Origin: UBA2589 sp965223235
GTDB taxonomy: Bacteria; Gemmatimonadota; Gemmatimonadetes; Longimicrobiales; Gaopeijiaceae
Length of the DNA stretch: 64,000 nucleotides
NCBI GenBank assembly: GCA_965223235.1
Contig: CBDCVV010000022.1
Span: 682,001-746,000, forward strand
Direction of reading: 5' to 3'
In this document: one piece after another, positions 42,424 through 51,636 of the stretch
Layout of the letters: each line of letters opens with the position of its first letter
Position numbering within the stretch: the first letter of the stretch is position 1
Program-made: the position numbers and the translations under genes
The notes under the pieces: model-generated
Seen by the model: the letters and a program-made list of their open reading frames with translations, nothing else
The model's database searches: none
What the model was told of the DNA's origin: nothing

Positions 42424-43974
42424 ATGTCTTCCGAGCCATCCGCTATCCCCCCGGCGTCTCCGGCGCTGAACATCTACGATTTCTTCTTAGGTGATCGCCT
42501 AAGCGAGGGGCGCGGCGACCTGCGTGCCGTCGTGACCGACGGAGGGAGCTACTCCTACCACGACGTCGACGAGAGGGCCGGGCGCTACGCCGAGATCCTC
42601 GCCGGCCTAGGGGTATCCCCCGGCGAGCGAGTTCTCATTGCCTTGCCCGACGGGATCGACTTCGTCTGTGCCCTCTTCGGCACGCTCCGCATCGGGGGCG
42701 TCGTCGTCATGGTCAACCCGCACCTCCCGACGGACCAGATCGAGTACTTCTTCGGATACACGCAACCGACCGTGGGGCTCGTCTCGCCCGACCGAGAGGG
42801 CGCCTTTCGGGCGGCGGCCGAGCAGGCAGGGGCTGAGGCGCAGCTCGTGGCGGTGGGTGGGGATGACTTCGAAGCCGAGCTCGCCCGGTGCGAGGCCCCT
42901 CCCCCGACGCACCCGACCGCACCGAACGACCCCGCGATGTTCCTCTTCAGCGGTGGCACGACGGGGCAACCGAAAGCAGTCGTCCAAACACACAAGTCGT
43001 TCGAGAACACCACCCGCCTGTACGGACTGGGTACCCTCGGGATCTCAGAGACCGACATCACGCTCTCCGTACCGAAGCTGTACTTCGGGTACGCGACGGG
43101 CACCAACCTGTTCTTTCCGTTCGCTGCGGGCGCGACAGTGGCGCTCTTCCCCGACCGCTGTACCGCGGCCGAGCTCTTTCGGCGAATTCGCCAATGGCAA
43201 CCGACGGTCTTGGTCAATGTGCCCACGATGGTCAACAACCTGCTGAACGCTCCGGATTCGGAGACGGAAGAGCTACGGTGTCTCCGACTCGCGACGTCAG
43301 CCGGTGAGGCGCTACCGACGGAGCTTCACCGCCGCTGGAACGAACGGTGGGGCGTGCCCCTACTCGACGGCCTCGGTACCGCAGAGATGTGGCACATCTT
43401 CATCTCGAATCAGCCGGATGATGTGAAGCCTGGAACGCTGGGTCGGGTGGTCGACGGCTTCGAGGTCTTGGCGTGCGACGCAAGCGGGAGCCCCGTACCT
43501 ACCGGGGAGGTCGGCATCATGCGCGTTCGAGGAGACTCGCTCGCCCTGGGGTATTGGCGAGAAGAAGAGAAGACGGCGAACGCCTTCCAGGGCGAATGGT
43601 TCGTGTCCGGCGACATGATCTCGTTCGATCAAGACGGATACGTCACCTACGGGGGTCGCGCGGACGACATGCTCAAGGTGAGCGGGAAGTGGTTGTCTCC
43701 GAAGGAGCTCGAGAATTGCCTCCTCTCCCACCCGGCGGTGCGGGAGGTCGCGGTGGTGGGCGTGCCGACGGAGGAAGGGCTCGTCAAGCCATCGGCCTTC
43801 CTCATACCGGATGAGGGCGTTCATCCCTCGGACGAGTTGGCGCATGAGCTCCAAGAGTGGGCCAAGAGTCGCCTCGAGCCGTACAAGTATCCTCGCTCCG
43901 TGCACTTCTTGGATGACCTGCCTCGCACCCACCTCGGCAAGGTCGACCGCGGAGCGCTCTCCAGGAGCCAATAA
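42424..43974 (+). CDS. Benzoate-CoA ligase-family acyl-CoA synthetase (probably 2-aminobenzoate-CoA ligase)
   Basis: 516 residues from the ATG at 42424; 42388 would add a poor leader. ANL superfamily motifs: the P-loop FLFSGGTTGQPKAVVQTHKS (A3), VPKLYFGYATGTNLFFPFAA, the A5 region LLDGLGTAEMWHIFISN, YWREEEKTANAFQGEWFVSG (A7), and HLGKVDRGALSRS with the catalytic Lys. SVPKLYFGYATG is the signature of the benzoate-CoA ligase branch. Divergent from the cluster that starts with the creatininase gene, it would activate anthranilate made by kynureninase to feed the monooxygenase/reductase. Confidence 0.88.
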   Translation: MSSEPSAIPPASPALNIYDFFLGDRLSEGRGDLRAVVTDGGSYSYHDVDERAGRYAEILAGLGVSPGERVLIALPDGIDFVCALFGTLRIGGVVVMVNPHLPTDQIEYFFGYTQPTVGLVSPDREGAFRAAAEQAGAEAQLVAVGGDDFEAELARCEAPPPTHPTAPNDPAMFLFSGGTTGQPKAVVQTHKSFENTTRLYGLGTLGISETDITLSVPKLYFGYATGTNLFFPFAAGATVALFPDRCTAAELFRRIRQWQPTVLVNVPTMVNNLLNAPDSETEELRCLRLATSAGEALPTELHRRWNERWGVPLLDGLGTAEMWHIFISNQPDDVKPGTLGRVVDGFEVLACDASGSPVPTGEVGIMRVRGDSLALGYWREEEKTANAFQGEWFVSGDMISFDQDGYVTYGGRADDMLKVSGKWLSPKELENCLLSHPAVREVAVVGVPTEEGLVKPSAFLIPDEGVHPSDELAHELQEWAKSRLEPYKYPRSVHFLDDLPRTHLGKVDRGALSRSQ

Positions 43975-43975
43975 G

Positions 43976-44881
43976 GTGGTCGTTCGGATGGTCGCGTTGG
44001 CCGGTGTCTCGCTAGCGATCGCAGCGTGGGAAACGGGTCATGTCGAACACGACCTGCCCTGGGGATACAAGGGGCACGAGTTCGCGGCTCGGGCGGCTGC
44101 GCAGACGCTCCCCGACGAGATGCCAGACTTCTTCACAGACGCGTCCGACCAGCTCGTCTGGCTGAACCCGGAGCCAGATCGATGGCGACACGACGACTCT
44201 CGCGAGATGGATCGAGCGTGGGCGTACGACCACTACGTAGACCTCGAAAACCTCCCGCCCGGTGCGCTCGAGGCCCCGGACCGCTTCGCCTACCTCGATC
44301 GCCTCTACGAAGCCCGGTTACAAAACCCTGCCCGGGACGGCGGCTTTCTACCCTACCGCATTATCGAGGTGCATCAGCGTCTCGTTCGAGGGTGGGCGCG
44401 CTGGTACGAATCCGGTCCCGACTCGGACGAGCGCAGATGGATCCAGGAACGGATCATCCACGATGCCGGAGTCTTGGGGCACTACGTCTCCGATGCGTCC
44501 CAACCGCATCACACGACGATTCACTTCAACGGGTGGTCGCGCGGGGTATCCAACCCCGAGGGGTACACGGAGGATCGGGACTTCCACGCGAGGTTCGAAC
44601 GATTCTTCGTGGATGCTCACGTCGACTTCACGGACATCGAGAGTCGGGTTCGCTCGACTCCCGAGGACCTCCGCTCGAGGGTCCGGCACAGTGTGCACGA
44701 GATGATCGAGACGACGTTTGCCGAGGTCGAGCCGATGTACCGACTCGACCGAGACGTCGGCTTCGAGCCGGACCTTCCCGCCGATTCTGTGGCGCTGGCG
44801 TTCGTCTCCGATCGCATCGCTGCGGGCAGCATGATGCTCGCATCGCTATGGTACTCGGCGTGGCTGGAAGGAAAGCCGTGA
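43976..44881 (+). CDS. S1/P1-nuclease-like or phospholipase C-like zinc protein
   Basis: 301 residues from the GTG at 43976, which has AGGAG 8 nt upstream; the ATG at 43988 is an alternative. A short hydrophobic N-terminus (VALAGVSLAIAAW) may be a signal. The helical zinc-enzyme core is indicated by WGYKGHEFAARAAAQTLPDE (N-terminal W-G-x-x-G-H), RAWAYDHYVDLENLP, IIHDAGVLGHYVSDASQPHH (H-x-x-x-D metal signature) and a final SDRIAAGSMMLASLWYSAW. Family members cut single-stranded nucleic acid or phospholipids in the periplasm. Too little is conserved to choose between them. Confidence 0.7.
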   Translation: MVVRMVALAGVSLAIAAWETGHVEHDLPWGYKGHEFAARAAAQTLPDEMPDFFTDASDQLVWLNPEPDRWRHDDSREMDRAWAYDHYVDLENLPPGALEAPDRFAYLDRLYEARLQNPARDGGFLPYRIIEVHQRLVRGWARWYESGPDSDERRWIQERIIHDAGVLGHYVSDASQPHHTTIHFNGWSRGVSNPEGYTEDRDFHARFERFFVDAHVDFTDIESRVRSTPEDLRSRVRHSVHEMIETTFAEVEPMYRLDRDVGFEPDLPADSVALAFVSDRIAAGSMMLASLWYSAWLEGKP

Positions 44882-44980
44882 GGTAGGCGAGGAAACCTCG
44901 AGCTCGACTCCATCGTCGGGATTGGGGCCCAGGTCGGCGTTTTCCGCGAGTGCATCAGACTCGGAACGGGGTGTGAGAGG

Positions 44981-45295
44981 ATGGGGGAATCAGGGATGGG
45001 CGAGCACGACGCCTTCAGCGAGCTCGACAGCAAGCTCACGATCTTCGCGTTGGCAAACGGGATGAACCTCACCAAGGCCGAGAGCGGCCGAAGTCTCGAG
45101 TGGTTCTCGGAAGGCCTGGAACGAGGCATCGACGTCCGTGCTGTCACCGGAGCGTTTCAGCTCTCGGTCTCGGTGTGGCGAACCGGGGACCGCGACGGCC
45201 GACACACAGAGTCGCTCGCGGATGGGTTGAGTGAGGAAGCCGCGCTTGGAGCGCTGACGGAGGCGGTGGAGACCGCCAACTCGCTCACGCTGTGA
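44981..45295 (+). CDS. Hypothetical small protein
   Basis: 104 residues (ATG 44981; ATG 44996 would begin MGEHDAFSELDSKLTIFALA). I do not recognise a family. It looks helical and soluble, with no signal or TM segment, and has the motif EWFSEGLERGIDVRAVTGAF. The stop overlaps the GTG of the uracil-DNA glycosylase gene by 4 bp, so it is translated with that enzyme. The 99-bp stretch before it shows no gene. Confidence 0.6.
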   Translation: MGESGMGEHDAFSELDSKLTIFALANGMNLTKAESGRSLEWFSEGLERGIDVRAVTGAFQLSVSVWRTGDRDGRHTESLADGLSEEAALGALTEAVETANSLTL

Positions 45296-45987
45296 CCGGT
45301 GTCTCCCGGTCCCTCGACGAGTTGGCCCGGGAGGTCACGGGGTGTCGCCGCTGTCCTCGGCTCGTGGAGTGGCGAGAGCGGGTCGCCGTAGAGCGGCGGG
45401 CGGCGTTTCGTGACCAGACGTACTGGGGCAAGCCGGTCCCTTCCTTCGGAGATGCCCGGGCCCGCATTCTCGTGGTCGGGCTGGCACCGGCCGCGCACGG
45501 CGCGAATCGAACCGGACGCATGTTCACCGGTGATCGATCGGGTGAGTGGCTCTACGGCGCACTTCACCGAGCCGGCCTGGCGAATCAGGCGGAGTCTACC
45601 CACCGGGGCGACGGGTTGGTTCTGAAGGATGTGTGGATCACAGCGGCTGTGCGGTGCGCACCGCCGGGGAACAAGCCGACCGTCGGCGAGCGGGACAGCT
45701 GTGCCCCTTGGCTGACGTACGAGTTCGACGTCCTCCCCACTGTGTCCGTGGTGGTCGCCCTAGGCGGGTTCGCGTGGAAACAGGTGCTCCGGACGCAACA
45801 AGACCGGGGCTTCACAATCCCGCGCCCTCGTCCCCGTTTCGGACACCTCGCGGAAGCCGTGATCCCGGGTGCTCCCTCCCTACTCGGGTCTTATCACCCG
45901 AGTCAGCAGAACACGTTCACGGGTCGCCTGACCGAGTCGATGTTCGACGCGGTCTGGGCGCGTGCTCGCGAGCTCGCCCACTCCTGA
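45292..45987 (+). CDS. Uracil-DNA glycosylase, family 5 (UdgB-like)
   Basis: 231 residues from a GTG coupled to the previous stop. Iron-sulfur-ligand cysteines begin at Cys18/Cys21 (TGCRRCPRL) with others near RCAPPGNKPTVGERDSC. Motif A GLAPAAHGANRTGRMFTGDR is the family 5 form (no Asp/Asn water-activating residue), and GSYHPSQQNTFTGRLTESM is the C-terminal HPSxQN motif. It removes uracil, hypoxanthine or other deaminated bases from DNA. Length is normal. Confidence 0.93.
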   Translation: MTGVSRSLDELAREVTGCRRCPRLVEWRERVAVERRAAFRDQTYWGKPVPSFGDARARILVVGLAPAAHGANRTGRMFTGDRSGEWLYGALHRAGLANQAESTHRGDGLVLKDVWITAAVRCAPPGNKPTVGERDSCAPWLTYEFDVLPTVSVVVALGGFAWKQVLRTQQDRGFTIPRPRPRFGHLAEAVIPGAPSLLGSYHPSQQNTFTGRLTESMFDAVWARARELAHS

Positions 45988-46018
45988 CCTAGCTTCCCGG
46001 CTCACTTAGGGAGGCTCG

Positions 46019-47587
46019 ATGAGGACCATCGCGAATTTCGCTCGCTGCTCGGCCGTGTGTGCGGTCATCACGTTGCTGTCACCCACCCCGTCTCATAGTC
46101 AGATGGTGGGGGGCGTCGAGCTGATGGAGCTCACGATCCAGCAGGCGCATCATGCCATGTTGGAGGGGACGCTGACGGCTCGTCAGCTCGTCGAGGCGTA
46201 TCTCGACCGCATCGAGGCGTACGACCGAAACGGTCCGACCATCAACGCGATCATCATGACCAACCCCCGAGCGTTGGCTCGGGCAGATTCTCTCGACCGA
46301 GAGCTTCGGCGCACAGGAACGCTGACGGGTCCGCTGCACGGCGTGCCTTTCATCGTGAAGGACAACTACGACACGCACGACATGCCGACGACCGGAGGGT
46401 CTGCCGCTCTCGCTGGGTCGATGGCGGCAGACGACGCGTACCAAGTGCGAAAGATCCGAGAGGCCGGAGCCATTGTACTGGCCAAGTCGAACCTCGCTGA
46501 GTTCGCGTTCACGGCTCTGGAAACGGTCGGCTCCGCGCTGCCCGGGTGGACCTTCAACCCGTACGCCCTGAACCGGGTCACGGCGGGCTCGAGTGGCGGG
46601 ACGGCGGCCTCGGTCGCGGCGAACATGGGCCTGGTCGGATTGGGGACGGATACCGGAAACTCGATTCGAGGCCCGTCGAGCCATCAGGCGCTCGTGGGCA
46701 TCCGGTCCACACAAGGCATGACGAGTCGAGACGGTATCATGCCGCTCTATGCGCACCGCGACATCGGCGGCCCGATGGCAAGAACCGTCGAAGATGCCAC
46801 CCGCATTTTCGACGTCATCGCCGGGACGGATCCGGCGGATCCGGTGACCGCCGAAGGAGACGCCCGCCGACCCCAGAGCTACCTCACCGCGCTCGAGCAC
46901 GACGATCTCGCGGGTCTACGCATCGGGGTGGTGGGACAGATCGCGTATAAGCAGAGTGCCGATCCGGAGATCCTAATCCGCTTTGGCGGGGCGCTTCGAG
47001 ACCTCGAACGGTTGGGAGCAACGGTTGTGCGAGGCTTCACCGTTCCCGACCTCGATGAGCTTCGCCGAGGGACCGGATGCTCCCGCTTCCGCTACGACCT
47101 CGAGCGGTACTTGGCCGACATCCCGAACCCACCCTTCCGCACCTTGCAGGAGATCGCGGACAGCGACCTCGTGTACCGCACCGTCATGCCGTCCGTCGAG
47201 CGCTTCCTCCAATTCGACGGAGACCCCGACTCCAACGAGCAGTGCCAAGAGGGTCGTCGGAAAGAAGAAGCGTTCCGAGTCGCCCTGAGGGCGGCGATGG
47301 CGGAGTACGACGTCGACGCGCTGATCTACCCGAGCTGGAGCAATCCGCCTCGACTCGTGGGCGACATGTCGACGCCGCACGGAGACAACAGCCAGTACCC
47401 TGCGCCTCCGACTGGTTTTCCGGCGCTCACGGTGCCGATGGGCTTCGTCCGGGAAGCCACACTTCCCGCTGGGCTCCAGATTCTCGGCGACGCTTGGTCG
47501 GAGGCCCTCCTCATTCGGATCGCTCACGTGTACGAGCGAGCCACACGACACCGAAAACCTCCCCCTACCACCCCGCCCCTCCGCTGA
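46019..47587 (+). CDS. Amidase signature-family enzyme, secreted
   Basis: 522 residues. The signal peptide ends PTPSHSQ. Amidase triad: Lys114 in HGVPFIVKDNYDT, cis-Ser in TAGSSGGTAASVAANMG, and nucleophile Ser215 in GLGTDTGNSIRGPSSHQALV; note N where many members have G before the Ser. The C-terminal part has LIYPSWSNPPRLVGD and TGFPALTVPMGF. It hydrolyses an amide to acid plus ammonia. The exported location suggests amide scavenging. It follows the glycosylase by 31 bp. Confidence 0.92.
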   Translation: MRTIANFARCSAVCAVITLLSPTPSHSQMVGGVELMELTIQQAHHAMLEGTLTARQLVEAYLDRIEAYDRNGPTINAIIMTNPRALARADSLDRELRRTGTLTGPLHGVPFIVKDNYDTHDMPTTGGSAALAGSMAADDAYQVRKIREAGAIVLAKSNLAEFAFTALETVGSALPGWTFNPYALNRVTAGSSGGTAASVAANMGLVGLGTDTGNSIRGPSSHQALVGIRSTQGMTSRDGIMPLYAHRDIGGPMARTVEDATRIFDVIAGTDPADPVTAEGDARRPQSYLTALEHDDLAGLRIGVVGQIAYKQSADPEILIRFGGALRDLERLGATVVRGFTVPDLDELRRGTGCSRFRYDLERYLADIPNPPFRTLQEIADSDLVYRTVMPSVERFLQFDGDPDSNEQCQEGRRKEEAFRVALRAAMAEYDVDALIYPSWSNPPRLVGDMSTPHGDNSQYPAPPTGFPALTVPMGFVREATLPAGLQILGDAWSEALLIRIAHVYERATRHRKPPPTTPPLR

Positions 47588-47622
47588 CGGGCTCGGCGCC
47601 GGAGGTGGGCCAGCTACTCTCG

Positions 47623-49317
47623 CTACATCGGTACCATGAGCTGCCGGAAGACGATGTCCCTGGCGGGAAGGGTGGCTTCGAAACCCTCGATCCATCGTCC
47701 ATCGATCTCGGCGCTCAAACGTACCCGCGCCTCGGCGGGGATCCGGCAGAGCACGAATCGCCCATCTGAACCGGTTCGAGCCTCGATCCTCGGACTCGAG
47801 GGCAGCCCCCCTACGCTCGCCTCGGTCCAACGCACCACCAGGGGAACGTTCCCGAGCGGAGTCCCGCCTTGATCGACGAGCTTCCCGAGCAGCACGGTCT
47901 CGGCTTCGGCGCCACTCCCCATGCAGACCGCGATCGCTGCTTGGCGAAACGTGGGCAGGCCCAACTCCACGACACTCGTGCGGTCGGACCGCACCTCGAC
48001 CTCAGCGACCGTCGCACCGAGGCCCCACGCCTCCGGATCGTCGTGGAAGAACGTCACCCTCTGACTTCCGACGGGGACCCTCGTGAGCATGAACGACCCG
48101 TCCGGACCCGATCGGGTTTGCCGCCGACTCCCTAGCAGGGTGACCAACGCGCCCGACAGACCTCCCCCACGAATGCTGTCGTGGACGACTCCGCGGATCG
48201 AGCCGATCTCGCCATCCGCGACCACGCTTTGCCGGAGCGGGTCAATGAGCTCGACGTGGCCTCCGACATCGACGTATCCGAGCAGAACGAGTCGCAGCTC
48301 ACCTCGTTGTCTCTGCTCGGCGAGCTTCGGCATCCGGATATACCACTCGTCTACAATCCACGCGCCCGACTCCAGGTACTCGAAGCCCACGTAGCCACCC
48401 GATTCGTTGGCCGGAAGCTCCGCCATGTTGCGGTACCGATAGTCGAGATGACGGAGTTCTGCCGAAGCGCTGTCGACCCAAAGGGTTCCGGCAATCTCCG
48501 GATTCTTCGTGTCCCGTGAGGGCTCGAAGGCGAGACCCACCCATCCGTCGTTGTCGTCGTGGTCGACGACTCGGAAGCAGTGCTGAGCCAAGAAGACGTT
48601 GGAAAGGAGCACGTCGGCATCGGGGGCGTAGTACTCGCGCTGCCCTCTGAGATCGCCCTGCACGAAGCCCCCGTCCGCGAGGTAGTCGGCGTCCGCCGAG
48701 ACGAAGGGACGAGGCGAGACACTCACTTCCTCGCGGCTACTCATGGAAATCGTGCGCTCGAGATCCGGCCCCCACTCTCGTTCGTATCGAGCGATCTCGA
48801 ACTCGGTCGCGTTCTCAGACTGAAAGATCGAGCTCACGTCCAACGCGGTCCGGACCTCCCTCCACCACCGTTGGATCTGGACCGCTTCGGCCGGATCGTT
48901 CACGCACTGTCGTACGCGGGAGTCGACCACCAGCCCTGCGATCTCGACCGCCCGGCTTCCCATCAAGACACGCTCGAAGTGCGGATCGGAGCCGAATAGG
49001 TCGAACGTCGAGGACGTCGCGGTCTGCAACCCGATGCGCTCGGCCCGAAGCGAGTACCGCCCGAATCGGCCTACATCGAATTGGAAGCTCCCCTGATCAT
49101 CGGTCAGCACTCCCCGGATCCGCTCGCCATTCAGATCCAGGAGCGACACCAGCACGCCGGTAAGGGGTTCCTCGGACTCCGCATCCTGAACCACGCCGGC
49201 TACCACTTGGGCGTACAGATCGCTCCCGCCCACGAGCACGATCAAGCACGCGAGCACGACCCCGTAACCCCGCCGGCGAGCCGGAGGCGATACACCGCTT
49301 TGATGTCCGATCTTCAT
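47623..49317 (-). CDS. Secreted protein with several carboxypeptidase-regulatory-like domains
   Basis: 564 residues. The signal peptide (VVLACLIVLVGGSDLYAQ) is followed by a CarboxypepD_reg repeat (VVAGVVQDAESEEPLTGVLV, about residues 37-125), a central domain of about 250 residues with paired aromatic segments (LAQHCFRVVDHDDNDGWVGL, LWVDSASAELRHLDYRYRN), a second repeat (SIRGVVHDSIRGGGLSGALV) and a third (GKLVDQGGTPLGNVPLVVRW). It resembles Bacteroidota/Gemmatimonadota outer-membrane carboxypeptidase-like proteins without plug or barrel. It is longer than its paralogues in this window. The function is unknown. Confidence 0.75.
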   Translation of the reverse strand: MKIGHQSGVSPPARRRGYGVVLACLIVLVGGSDLYAQVVAGVVQDAESEEPLTGVLVSLLDLNGERIRGVLTDDQGSFQFDVGRFGRYSLRAERIGLQTATSSTFDLFGSDPHFERVLMGSRAVEIAGLVVDSRVRQCVNDPAEAVQIQRWWREVRTALDVSSIFQSENATEFEIARYEREWGPDLERTISMSSREEVSVSPRPFVSADADYLADGGFVQGDLRGQREYYAPDADVLLSNVFLAQHCFRVVDHDDNDGWVGLAFEPSRDTKNPEIAGTLWVDSASAELRHLDYRYRNMAELPANESGGYVGFEYLESGAWIVDEWYIRMPKLAEQRQRGELRLVLLGYVDVGGHVELIDPLRQSVVADGEIGSIRGVVHDSIRGGGLSGALVTLLGSRRQTRSGPDGSFMLTRVPVGSQRVTFFHDDPEAWGLGATVAEVEVRSDRTSVVELGLPTFRQAAIAVCMGSGAEAETVLLGKLVDQGGTPLGNVPLVVRWTEASVGGLPSSPRIEARTGSDGRFVLCRIPAEARVRLSAEIDGRWIEGFEATLPARDIVFRQLMVPM

Positions 49318-49407
49318 CTGGGATTCTGAAGCGCTACAGCACGGTGCGCACGACGTGCTCGATCACTATCGTACGCCACTACCGCCGAGACGACCCACGG
49401 AGGACCC

Positions 49408-50646
49408 ATGGACCGACGCCACTTTGTACGCACGACCGCTGCAGGAGTTGCCGCGGCAACAACGCCGGTCGCGGCACGCGCGTTGGAATCGGAAGGGCGT
49501 TCTGCGCCGAACGTGCACATCCGGAGAGCCCGTCCGCTTTGCGTCGCAGACGTAAGCAGCATCCGGTACACGAACGGCGGGTCAGAGAGCGCAATCGAAC
49601 GGGCGTACCGGGGGATCACCGAAGGGGAGGACGTACTCGACGCGATTGTGGCGGGGGTGAACATCCCCGAGCTCGACCCGGACGAGCGGGGAATCGGCTT
49701 CGGCGGACTCCCCAATGCGGACGGCGTGGTCCAACTCGACTCGTGCCTCATGCACGGTCCGCGGAGGTGGGCGGGTGGGGTCGCGGGCATCGAAGGCGTG
49801 CGGACCCCTTCCCTCGTCGCGAAGGCAGTCGCGGAACTCACGGATCACCATCTGATTGTCGGGGAAGGCGCGCGGGAGTTCGCGCGCTCGCTCGGTTTCG
49901 AGATCGAAGACGACCTCAACACACCGGCGTCCCGCGAACTCTGGCTCGAATGGAAGAGGCGTGTCGATCCGGGCCACTGGCTCGATCCGGAGGAGCGGAT
50001 CCAAGGCACGAGCCTGAGCGGTGAAGACACCGATCCGGACACGATCCGGCGTCGGGGCCCAGGCCGGCGCAGCGGCTCGGATCACGCCGCGAGACTCCGC
50101 CTCTTCTACGACGAGGCGCTGCGAGCGGGTCTCTCGATGGTCGACGACGGCCTCATCGACGAGCACTCCTTCTGGGGCACGACGAGCTTGGAGGCCGTGA
50201 ACGCGGCGGGGGACATCTGCGGGGTCACGACCACCAGTGGGCTGTCTTGGAAGATCCCTGGAAGAGCCGGTGACTCGCCCATCTTGGGCGCAGGGCAGTA
50301 CGTCGACAACGACGTCGGGGCCGCCGGATCGACGGGGCGCGGCGAGGCGAACCTCTACAACTGCGCGTCGTTCTTGATCGTCGAGTTCATGCGTCAGGGG
50401 ATGTCGCCCAAGGATGCGGGCATGGCGGCGCTCGATCGAATCCGTGCGAACACGGTCGAGGCGCGGCTACTCAACGAGCGCGGTCTTCCGAACTTCGACG
50501 TCCGCTTCTTCATCCTCAACAAGGCGGGCGAGTACGCCGGCGTGGCGTTGTACGGTGCGTCCGAGTCGAGGTTCGCCGTATGCGACGAGAACGGAGCCCG
50601 GGAAGAGCCGCTCGAGGGGCTGCTCGAAGGGTCGCCGCGCGGATAA
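49408..50646 (+). CDS. Asparaginase/isoaspartyl peptidase-family Ntn hydrolase, Tat-exported
   Basis: 412 residues. Tat signal MDRRHFVRTTAAGVAAATTP. It is a paralogue of the protein at 6444: GEDVLDAIVAGVNIPELDPD, GFGGLPNADGVVQLDSC, the cleavage/nucleophile site DEHSFWGTTSLEAVN (predicted Thr258), GVTTTSGLSWKIPGRAGDSP, and GAGQYVDNDVGAAGSTGRGE. It carries an insertion of about 75 residues, rich in Arg/Asp, before the nucleophile, where its paralogue has about 15. The family matures by autocleavage at the Thr, so this linker would sit at the end of the alpha subunit. Confidence 0.87.
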   Translation: MDRRHFVRTTAAGVAAATTPVAARALESEGRSAPNVHIRRARPLCVADVSSIRYTNGGSESAIERAYRGITEGEDVLDAIVAGVNIPELDPDERGIGFGGLPNADGVVQLDSCLMHGPRRWAGGVAGIEGVRTPSLVAKAVAELTDHHLIVGEGAREFARSLGFEIEDDLNTPASRELWLEWKRRVDPGHWLDPEERIQGTSLSGEDTDPDTIRRRGPGRRSGSDHAARLRLFYDEALRAGLSMVDDGLIDEHSFWGTTSLEAVNAAGDICGVTTTSGLSWKIPGRAGDSPILGAGQYVDNDVGAAGSTGRGEANLYNCASFLIVEFMRQGMSPKDAGMAALDRIRANTVEARLLNERGLPNFDVRFFILNKAGEYAGVALYGASESRFAVCDENGAREEPLEGLLEGSPRG

Positions 50647-50652
50647 TCCGGC

Positions 50653-51636
50653 CTAGGTCGCTCGCTTCCATCCATCGAGGATGGCCCGGGTGAAGTCGGG
50701 CGATCCCCAATGCACGCACGCCTCGAAGTCGAGCGTGACCTTTGCCGCGCGGACCGGCTGCGGTACCGACCATGCAGCGGCGACGACGCCCGCGAGTCCT
50801 AGCACCAGGAGCGCAGCCTGGAGCGGGTGACGCGGAGAGGCTCGCATCGTCATCCGGTCGATTCGCTGCTCCAGCGGGGGGCGACCAACCGAGAAACCGA
50901 CCCCGTACGCCGGTACGCTGCGACGAGTCCCAACTGCGATCAACAGCTCTGCATACCGGCGCACGTTCAGCGTCCCCCCTCGCACCACCCTACGGTCACA
51001 ATCCACCTCGATCGCGACTCGGAGCCGGCGCACCATCTCCCAGACGGGCAGATGCCACGGCAGAAGGGTGACAAAGCCCGCACCCAAGAACACCAAGAGT
51101 GGGTCCCGAGCTTTCAGATGCTCTTGTTCGTGACGCAGCACCATCAGGCGCTCGCTGTCGGAGAGTTGGAGCACCCACTGCGGTAGAACGATTCGGGGTC
51201 GAACGGCCCCGACCACGGCCGGGCCCACGGTGTCCGAGACGTGTACCGAGTGCCCTTCGACTCGTGCGGGACGCCAACTGCGAGAGCGGAGGTAGGTCGA
51301 CAGCGCCCCACCCATGAGAAGCGTGCTGAGCACGAGCGACGCCCCGAGCCAACTCCACCCCAAGAAGGCGTCGAGCGACGCGTAGCTTAGAACCCCCTCC
51401 ATCACGACTCCGGAAATCGTCGTCGTCGGGACGAGGTGGTTCCCCATCTCAAAGGCTGGGGGTGCATCCCGGAGGACGACTGCCAGAACAGGGAGCGCGA
51501 CAGCCCCCAAGAGTGCTCCAACCCAAACGCGCCGTGTCTCGCCCCCACGGGCCAAGACGTAACGCTCAATAGGTACGGCCGCGATCAAGACCAGGCCGCC
51601 GATCACAAGGTTGTACAGCATCCATGCCGCGATCAT
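50653..51636 (-). CDS. BlaR1-like M56 peptidase without sensor domain
   Basis: 327 residues. Four TM helices and a zinc-metalloprotease loop (LMVLRHEQEHLKARDPLLVF, HExxH at residues 169-173) define the M56/BlaR1 membrane module. The penicillin-binding sensor domain of BlaR1 (about 250 residues) is absent; only a short tail follows the last helix (LVLGLAGVVAAAWSVPQPVR). The start overlaps the blaI-like stop by 4 bp. Family knowledge: signal binding activates the peptidase, which inactivates the repressor. What signal a sensor-less version detects is unknown. Confidence 0.87.
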   Translation of the reverse strand: MIAAWMLYNLVIGGLVLIAAVPIERYVLARGGETRRVWVGALLGAVALPVLAVVLRDAPPAFEMGNHLVPTTTISGVVMEGVLSYASLDAFLGWSWLGASLVLSTLLMGGALSTYLRSRSWRPARVEGHSVHVSDTVGPAVVGAVRPRIVLPQWVLQLSDSERLMVLRHEQEHLKARDPLLVFLGAGFVTLLPWHLPVWEMVRRLRVAIEVDCDRRVVRGGTLNVRRYAELLIAVGTRRSVPAYGVGFSVGRPPLEQRIDRMTMRASPRHPLQAALLVLGLAGVVAAAWSVPQPVRAAKVTLDFEACVHWGSPDFTRAILDGWKRAT

